Position numbers and translations under genes: made by a program. Under the pieces are notes generated by a model. The model was given only the letters and a program-made list of their open reading frames with translations, was not told where the DNA came from and did not search any database. Below, piece by piece: positions 56,291-64,000 of a DNA stretch of 64,000 nucleotides. How positions within the stretch are numbered: the stretch's first letter is position 1; every line of letters begins with the position of its first letter. The stretch lies in NCBI GenBank assembly GCA_947561395.2, contig OX387192.1, positions 744,001 to 808,000 on the forward strand. The letters run 5' to 3'. Source of the stretch: Buxus sempervirens (Eukaryota; Streptophyta; Magnoliopsida; Buxales; Buxaceae).

Positions 56291-57130
56291 GGTCAACAAA
56301 ACACATAAAAAATCATACAAAAAAAAAAAAAAAACCAATTAAAACCGGATATAAAGGTAAGGGAGTTCGGATATGAGTAAGGGAAGGTGTTAGGTACCCT
56401 CACTCATCCATCGTTAGATGGTTGCCTTATTTTTCATCATTTTTTAAATTGCTTTCATATTAAAATAAATGAAACAAAATAAAATAAAATAAAAAAGACA
56501 AAAATGAGAGCATATGACTCTCAATGAGGATTATCTTATGGATTAGGATGTCCTTGTTGATTGGTCACAATCAGAGCTCTTCTAGCTAGTAAGGCAATTA
56601 TAAAAAAAATTATGAAAAAGATCAAATCCAATGCCCGTATCTGAGCTAATTTAATAGATTTTGTAAACTCCTATATAGTAGTGCAACTTCTATTAAGCAT
56701 AACTCCCTCAAATTAAATCCAAATTAAATTAAAATAGAGGCATTTAAAAGCAAAATTTTGCTTAATTTATGTGTGTGTGTTTTCAGAAATCCACTTTGAT
56801 TGAAACAATAGTTAATGAAGAAGACCTAGAAACAAAAAACTTTAGAAATAAATTTGTTTCCAAATAAATTTTGCTTTGTTGAAGTGACAGGTTTTGTGGT
56901 TGAATTTCTGCAGAACTGTTTGGCTTCGAATGAGCATGGAATAAAATTGATTCCATGTAAATGACTAAAATTTGGTTTGGGGAGGGTAGAAATTAACACA
57001 TATCATTCAGATGTGAAACAAGTTTCATTCAAAAATTAATCCATATAATGAAGTTATAAGTTCTGCAAGTTCATACTTCAATGCAGATCATGAACCTAAA
57101 AAAAAATCTTTAGATTTTAATAAAGGGGTA
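56291..57130 (-). repeat. Remnant of a Tat-type LTR
   Basis: GGGAAGGTGTTAGGTACCC followed by CTCACTCATCC and GATGGTTGCC at about 56380-56430 matches the conserved part of the LTRs at 26736 and 47247. Downstream, GAAGTGACAGGTTTTG and ATGAAGTTATAAG segments occur in the same order. No ends or target duplication found. Confidence 0.55.
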
Positions 57131-57292
57131 TGGATCGGAGCTTGGGTTAGATTCAAATAGTCAAATCAAGGCTAATATAATGCCAATGACCTTAAATTGA
57201 ATTAGAAATTGTAGGAATATGCATTAGGGATAAAATTGAAGAACACTCGTCTTCTGAAAACACACACACATAACTTAAACAAGCCCTTACTA

Positions 57293-58692
57293 TGATAGAT
57301 TAATACTTCTCTTAAGACATAGCATATGTTATTCAATGATGAAAACATCACATACCTGGTTGTGAGCAAGATGAGTTCTCCATTTCAATCTTTAGGTTTC
57401 TGCAAGATAGAGAAAAATGGAGTGTGGAGAAACTACTCTCTACCCCTTTAAGCCCTAAGAGAGAGAGACAACAAAATGCCAACTCCTTAATAGAACTCAA
57501 TGGGCTAGTTCTATTTATAGTGGGGTGAGAGTAGGGGCCTCCACATGTGCTAAAAAGAAAATAGCCCATCCCATTATGGGTCCAATAGACAAATGTAGTG
57601 TTTGTCCATAAACAAATACAACAATCTCCCACTTGGACAACATTATATTTAATCATAACACAAGCACAAACAAGCATTCCAAAACCAAAATCAACATGGT
57701 GATAAATACTTGTTTTTCATACGAAGCCCAAGAGACAGTTACAAATGTCCTTAAAACAACAAGCCTTATCCATAATGTGACTGTAAGCATCCAATTTAGT
57801 GACTATACCGACAGGATATATGGCACCAACCTTATGCTAACAATCACAACATTCAGGCATACACTAAAATATATTGTCTCTTTGTGGATGATACACCTGC
57901 ATGAGACCAATCAAAATGCCTAAATACACAAAGCATGCCTTGTCCATAATGCGCGTGACCCAGGCACGAGACCAATCAAAATGTCTCAATACATAAACCA
58001 TTGCCACAAAAGTCAAGAAAAGAGGCTGTAGAAAACGAATACGGCTGTAAACTTGCTTTTTCCAACAAAAAGTTGAGACCCTTGCCACAAACCAGCCATA
58101 AACTTTGTTTTCCTAACAAAAGAAAAAGAGAAAAGGTTGAAACCGTAGGAAACACGGTTTCTTTCAAATCACAACAAGACGAACCCAAAAAGAAAAGGAC
58201 CTCCGATTTCGTCTCAATCACAAAGGACGAAAGCCAATAAAGAATGAAAAGAAACAAAAACACAGCCACATATCATCTCTTAACCAGAATATGAAAAGGG
58301 GATTTCAATGAGTTGAAGCGTACATAGCTATGAATAAAGAGAAGGAGGCTCCGATACCAATTGATAGATTAATACTTCTCTTAAGACATAGCATATGTTA
58401 TTCAATGATGAAAACATCACATACCTGGTTGTGAGCAAGATGAGTTCTCCATTTCAATCTTTAGGTTTCTGCAAGATAGAGAAAAATGGAGTGTGGAGAA
58501 ACTACTCTCTACCCCTTTAAGCCCTAAGAGAGAGAGACAACAAAATGCCAACTCCTTAATAGAACTCAATGGGCTAGTTCTATTTATAGTGGGGTGAGAG
58601 TAGGGGCCTCCACATGTGTTAAAAAGAAAATAGCCCATCCCATTATGGGCCCAATAGACAAATGTAGTGTTTGTCCATAAACAAATACAACA
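57293..58692 (-). mobile_element. Non-autonomous Copia-type LTR element, 1.4 kb
   Basis: Two 331-bp LTRs (57293-57623 and 58362-58692) differ at only about two positions and are flanked by a perfect TACTA duplication (57288-57292 and 58693-58697). Minus-strand order: LTR (TGTTGTATTTG...CTATCA), PBS TGGTATCGGAGCC at 58359-58347 (initiator Met tRNA type), 0.74-kb interior, PPT AAGTGGGAGATT at 57635-57624, LTR. The interior has no gag or pol, so it is a small LARD/SMART-like derivative. LTR TATA: CTATAAATAGAAC on the minus strand (about 57520 and 58589). Confidence 0.93.
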
Positions 58693-58745
58693 TACTAATG
58701 TAGTCTCATTGGTTATAAGTTCCTATTGAATTGCAATCAAATTAA

Positions 58746-59850
58746 GACTGCGTTTGGGGTTGCTTAATTAAGTGCTTATTTGAGCTTTTAGCTTAATAAA
58801 ACACTTTTTTAAATTAAAAAATTGTTTGGTAATGAAAGTCGGATAATCCCTTACCCATAAGCAGTAGAGGAAAAATACCCATAAGGAGAATCTGATAACA
58901 TTAGCTTCTCTTAGCGCTTATACGGGAAGCGATGGCGTTTTTGTAATTTTACTGGGTTAATCATTTCGATATCAACTTGTCTTTCTCCCCCCCCCTCTCT
59001 CTCTATCTCCGATCTCCCCATATTTCTCTGGACAAGGTGAACTCCACAAAAGCCCTACTCTCACCACTTATGTGGGAAGTTGGTGATTCTCCGATGGATA
59101 CGACCTTACGACATCTTTTTTTTTTTTTTTTTATCGATCTTCCATCTTGTTACTCATTTCTATCTATCTCTGGCTTCCCTTTCATACCATCGACGAAGCT
59201 GCCTGACCTATCATAATCTCCAATAAGTCTGATCCAAATTTCGATGGTTGCATCATGGTTGCAACTATGGAATAGGCTCATCAGGTTCTTCATCAACATC
59301 CAACCAGTCCGATCATCCTCGGTGATATCAGTAAAAACTTAATGAAGTTTGTTAGAAAAATGGACGGAATCGGAAAGACTATCTTGTTGAAAGTCTCTGC
59401 TATAATTCAATAGTGTAATCCCATTTCGTGACAATAATTTGGGTGAACGTGCCCAGGCATTCCCCTTTAACTTAATCTCGTCCAGAGCATCAAGATATAT
59501 CAAAGCACGTCTGGTGATTTGAAACCCCAAGAAATCAATCTCGTCCAGAGCAAGTTGGATGTGATAATGTCAATTTTCTCATACAATCATGCATGCCACA
59601 TGTTTGTCAAAATTTCTGAACCAATTTGTTTCAAAAAAAAAAATTATCTGCTTGTTTTAGTTTTGTCACATGTACTTGTTAAGTGCTTAAATAAAAATGA
59701 TTTACCAAACATTATTTTTTATTAAATGAATAACTTTTTTTAACAGTGGATAAGTACTTAAAGAAAATAAGTTATCTCTAAGTACTTATCCATAAGTTAT
59801 CTGCTTCTTTTAGTTCTCTATGAATATTGAGGTATTGCTACCAAATGACT
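58746..59850. mobile_element. Harbinger-like element with TAA duplication, 1.1 kb
   Basis: The left end GACTGCGTTTGGGGTTGC and right end (inverse AGTCATTTGGTAGCAA) are flanked by TAA (58743-58745 and 59851-59853). Subterminal repeats of AAGTACTTATCCATAAG type lie near the right end and CTTATTTGAGC near the left. The interior contains a CT run, a T run and two GTCCAGAGCA segments; no transposase. Confidence 0.65.
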
Positions 59851-59853
59851 TAA

Positions 59854-62184
59854 AAATTTTATTGTGCATCATCTCATCAATGACCACCATTAAGTACTTA
59901 ATCACAATCATTGAAGAAAATAAAACAATTGAATAACCGATGTGGACATGACAACTACAACTTAGACATCTCATTTGCACGTAAAAACTATGCCCTAAAC
60001 CTTTTTGTAAGGCATGATATTATTACGAGTTAAATACGGCCGGATACGAACATGACGTTGATATTATATCTAGAAACGTTATGGCATGGCATGATGCATG
60101 TAAGACTGCATTTGGATGCGCATGAAGCCGCAGCAAGGTGGTGGGGCGGTGTGTACGTATAAGGAAACCCCTCTCTCTCTCTATCTCTTCCCGATCGATC
60201 TCTCACTCTCAAGATCGCTTGAACCTCCGTTTGTCTCCCCACTCATCCCCCGGCCGTACTGGTCCAGCAAATGTATGACACACATTCATGTTGTTCTGAT
60301 CTGTCGGTTTCTGTAGCTCTCAGACTTTAATGGTTTTAGAGAGGAGAAAAGCACACGTTTCCCAAAGCCGCCTGACATGAAATGTCACATACCATGACAA
60401 TGCTTGCACACATACCTCGAGGTTTCAAGTCAACCAACCCTACAAAACAGATTAAAAGAAAAGGATCAGAGATAGAGACGGAAGTGGAAACATCAAGACA
60501 GATGTCATAAACCCCACTTAACGGTTCTTCCACCCTCTCTCCTTCTGGTTTTAAAAGCTCCAGCGGCGGTTTCCATAAGATGGAAAAGGTTTGGTCACCC
60601 TTGACAGGACCTTCATGTGGAAAAGATTGAAAAGACACTGGCTAATTCGCCGGATTCTGGGAAGACGTACTTCAATACTTCAATTAGCTGCTGCTTCATT
60701 GTGTTTTCCGGACCGGTCCGGTTCGCCGGGCTTCCCGGGTTAATGTTTTTTTATTAGGGGGTACAGCACAGATTACACCTTTCGCCCGGTTTCATGGCCG
60801 AGTATGCAGTCAACTTCAATCCAGTTTCGTTATGTTGCAGTTAATTAATGTTTGTCTCTTATGTTTAATTGATCTGCTCATTAGACTGTCCCAGGTTTAT
60901 TTCTTGGTGGATTTTTGTGGATCACGTTGAAGGATGGAGCGATTAATCCAATCGATAAGACAAATAATGTTAGTACCCATAAATCAATTATGGCTTCACA
61001 TTGTCTGCAGTAAAACCTACTCCCTGCATTGTTCTTTGATGTCATGACAATAACAGCGCAATACATGTCTGAGGTAAGACCATGCACATATCAATCGTTT
61101 GTAACTTAACAGCAATGTGGTTTAACTTTGGATTTGTGTTGTATTACAAAACCTTTGCTATATATGTGTGAAGTATGCATTTATCAAACATAATCCTTTG
61201 GCCACACATGATGTTAAAATGCCTTGGTCTATATATTTATGTGTCATCAGCATGGTGTTACATCATTGAATACTAACACATGAGTAAAGCCACCAAGAAA
61301 GAAGGGGCAACCACCGGATCAGTGTTGATAGAGTGGATCGCCGTGGATGTCAGCTAGGGAAGGGTGGTATAGAATTTACAATCCTAAATGTTGAAGTACT
61401 TAACGAAAGAAGTCTCCATATATATATATATAACAATATTTCCTTCAACATGTACACTTGATTGAAATGAAAACTATGGTTTCTAGATTGTTTTGTGATA
61501 TATTGTTTGGTCAAGTGTCAAGGTAGTTTATAAGTATTTAGCATAAATAATGTCAAAATTCATTTCAAAGCTTTTGATTTTTCCAATTTTTATGTGATTT
61601 TTGCATATTGATAGATGTCCAATTTTGACTTATTTATATTTTAGCTTGATGTATACAAAGCAACAGAATGAGAAGTTTGTCTTCCTTCACTCACATGGAC
61701 CATGACACATGTCTCAGTAAGTCATGTTTCTGTCATTCAAGCAACTAATTTAAAAACATGAATAAAAAAAGATGTGGTTTAACTTTTAAGGAATCTGTAG
61801 TTCTTCCATCGATAGTCATGAGCATAGTAATTAACACTTTGTTCCCATTGGAGCACTAAATAAAAAAGAATCTGGATGTAGAATTAGGAATTAATTAATT
61901 GGTTTTAAACAATTCAGTCCAATTGCATACATAAGTATTTCTTTCCCTTGCGTAAAGAATCAAGCACATAATCAGTCCAACTTGGAAGTTGCCGTAATTG
62001 GGACTTTCAAGCATCATTTTTTTATGATTACTAAGAATTTCCAATCGTATTTTACCATGTTCTTAAAAGAAGAAAGCAACAACATAAAATTCTAAAATCA
62101 ACGAATTGGTTTATGATTCAAGGTTCCAACTATATATGATTATTCTCTCGCGTTCATGTCATTGTAATTAGGTACATTTTTACA
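59854..62184. other. Intergenic region
   Basis: No gene confidently recognised. 60115-60250 has a TATA-like GTATAAGG and a CT-rich leader-like stretch without a following long frame. 60700-60745 is an unusually GC-rich palindromic patch (CCGGACCGGTCCGG and CCGGGCTTCCCGGG). Confidence 0.4.
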
Positions 62185-62392
62185 TTAAAGTTACTATCAG
62201 GGTGTATGTGTAATACTTCACGTCATGGGAGGGAACAGTTGCATAACTAATTACTATTGAGTTTAAAAAAAATCGAAATATTTTTTTTTTACCAGTGTAT
62301 GTATCTTCACAATGGTGTGTATGGGCTATTACAAAAAGTTTTGTATTTTGATTGGTGCAAATCGCGAGGGTCCACCTTGCATTATAATTAGG
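62185..62392 (+). repeat. Third copy of the 240-bp dispersed repeat, diverged
   Basis: AGGGTGTATGTGTAATACTTCACG then GGGAGGGAACAGTTGC, GTGTGTATGGGCTATTAC and TTGGTGCAAATCGCGAGGG match the order of 54701-54955 (shorter sub-blocks: GGGAACAGTTGC and GGGCTATT are the clearest). Confidence 0.4.
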
Positions 62393-62639
62393 AATGATGA
62401 AATTAACTAATCAAACATTTCACATTGTTTATGACATGTACATGATGGCATGTTTACATGTATCAGACTTGATTTTCGAAATTCCTGAATTTAAGTACTT
62501 GGGATTGGCAGCATGAACTAACCTTGTTTTGTGATCTATGTGTACTTAAAGTAATTAGTGACCAACTCCTTGACAGCTATTTATGGTCCCTAACACTATT
62601 CTTTTACCTCCTTTTTCTTAGACCATAAAAAAAACCTGT

Positions 62640-64000
62640 TATTAATTTATTTGGGAAAATAGCAACATGTGTGATAAATTCCCCTAAACCCTAAAAGCTC
62701 CTACACAAGGTGGCTTCATCAATTGTAGAAAAATTAAGAGGGAGGAGTGAAGGGAAGAGGTGATAACATATATACTACAAAATTAATAGTGATAGCTAGA
62801 GGGAGTGGGGGCTCTCTGAGCAGAGGAAGAGTCACAGTCCGCACTCTCAGTTTGCTTTCGTCGCGATTCCTTAGGCTCAGGTCCAGGAGCCGAATTCTCA
62901 ATTCCATTCCGTTTCTCCCGCTCCACCCTCCACCACTCACTGCTCCTATTTCTTCTCCTTCTCTCTCTTCTCTCTCTCTCTCTCTCTCTCTCACAGATGT
63001 CAGCTGGTTTCTTATTTGTAGGCGTCCTTTGAGAGAACCCGCCTTCCCGTCTTCTTTTCATCCTTTTTCTCAGCCTCCTGTTTTCCAGAAACAAATCTTC
63101 CGATTAAACAGAAGTGACTATACGGAATAGAGAGATAGGGAGAGATTTGAATAGATATTCCGAAAACCCAAGTCAGAAGACGACGTGGAGAACAGAAAGA
63201 AGAATAAGTAGAAAGGAGAAGGACAAGACGGTCGTCGTGAAAAGAAGTGAGTACTGAAACTGAGGATCTTGAAAAGCATGACTTCCAAGAAAGGTAGAAT
63301 AGAAATAGAAGTTTTTTTTTTTTTTTTTTGAAAAAAACAAAGGGTTTGAGTGAAGAAATCGAGGTATAGAGAAATAAAGCAGATCTGTTAATTTCTTCCA
63401 TGCTTTTTCAAACTTCTGTATTTCCTTCCTAGTTTTTGTGTTTCTTTAGTTCTTCGAAGCACCTTCTTCGTCTCATCTCTCAAAACTCAAAAAGCCTAAA
63501 ATTACAGAAACCCAAAAAGGATTCTAAAAAACTTGAAGAAATCTCCATAAAATTGAAGCAAGCGGTAGTAACGTATATGGTGCTTTATTTTAATATTGAA
63601 AGGGTATCTTTGCTTAATCTCTTACTTGATCTTTACAGCTCAGTCTCTTAACTTCCAACTTAATTTCGATTCAGAAACAGAAATTTTCAAGAAGATTCAC
63701 TGCGATTCGTTTTGAATATAATCAAAGCCAGTGGACGTTTGCAATCATATATATCAAATCTTAGCATCATATCCTGAAGCAAACGGTACGTAATCTTTCT
63801 ATATAATTCTCTATTTTCTCTCTCTATTTCTTTCTCCATCTCTTATACATATAGATCTATTTTGCCTATTTTATCTCACTAGTTTAATTTTCTTTTCTTC
63901 TTCTTGTTCAACTCTTTCCACGTTCAAGACGATTGAGCTCCGTTAGGCGCTTTGCTTCCTCTAATTGCACCATTTCTCTGAAATTTACGAGTAGATCTGC
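62640..64000 (+). promoter_or_regulatory. Probable promoter and 5' leader of a gene extending beyond the right edge
   Basis: A rise in GC and CT-rich leader-type sequence at 62800-63000 (with a (CT)n run at 62964-62992), AGAG-rich sequence to 63400 and a plausible splice donor AAACG/GTACGT at 63785 suggest a long 5'-UTR with an intron. Frames here (up to 129 codons) are low-complexity Ser/Arg/Leu and overlap on both strands, so I do not call a protein. The coding part should lie to the right of 64000. Confidence 0.35.

Noticed and set aside
60336..60638. 100-codon minus-strand frame
   Set aside because: No recognisable domain; an alternative Met frame upstream ends after about 28 codons, so no consistent gene model.
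60881..61087. 68-codon minus-strand frame and an opposing plus frame with a hydrophobic stretch
   Set aside because: Short, no homology recognised, no splice or promoter support.
62734..63401. Several Ser/Arg/Leu-rich frames on both strands
   Set aside because: They coincide with CT- and GA-rich leader sequence.

Overview
This is a window of flowering-plant nuclear DNA, probably from a eudicot (species not identifiable by eye). It is AT-rich. The introns are short with GT..AG ends, and there are many MITEs, LTR retrotransposons of the Tat and Tekay-like types, a PIF/Harbinger element and a plant miR827 hairpin. No bacterial operons, rRNA genes or CRISPR arrays were seen.

Layout. 1-5.9 kb holds a Ulp1-like (peptidase C48) gene on the minus strand. 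I could splice it by hand into 13 in-frame exons (723 codons). It is flanked by, and in its inferred 5'-UTR intron interrupted by, degenerate arrays of GGTACC-type motifs with a dyad-rich core. 6.0-7.7 kb holds a small MITE, then a MIR827 locus with two PHR1-type P1BS boxes and a TATA box, then a short dispersed repeat. 7.76-9.24 kb is a MITE inside a MITE. 9.24-50.13 kb is one PIF/Harbinger element of about 4.5 kb, blown up by nested insertions. These are a Tekay-like solo LTR (10502-19095) that itself carries two more solo LTRs, a Tat-type solo LTR (20970-25861) carrying another, and a 22.8-kb Tat/Ogre-type element (26736-49581) that split the Harbinger transposase. All six LTR insertions have perfect 5-bp target duplications, so their order can be read directly. 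50.1-64 kb is more genic: one small conserved plant protein gene (52147-52491), several MITEs, a young 1.4-kb Copia-type non-autonomous element (57293-58692), and what looks like the 5' leader of a gene running off the right edge.

The Tat element, on the minus strand, runs 5'LTR, PBS, leader, a 13-copy tandem repeat, gag, protease/G-patch, RT, RNase H plus a second archaeal-type RNase H, integrase. It then has two spliced genes on the opposite strand (a DUF7745-like protein and a plant-mobile-domain protein), PPT and 3'LTR. Its protein frames carry many nonsense and frameshift changes although the two LTRs are about 98% alike.

The most unusual signal is regulatory. LTRs of this Tat family, the element's leader, and both antisense genes carry arrays of a 23-bp dyad, TATCCGG-N9-CCGGATA, at an exact 39-bp period, placed upstream of a TATA box wherever one is evident (none is clear next to the leader array). 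Other LTR families in the window have arrays of the same design with different half-sites (21-bp dyads at exactly 28 bp; a 30-bp array in the Tekay-like LTR). The geometry is kept while the sequence differs. I know of no description of this; it looks like a family-specific, promoter-linked protein-binding platform.
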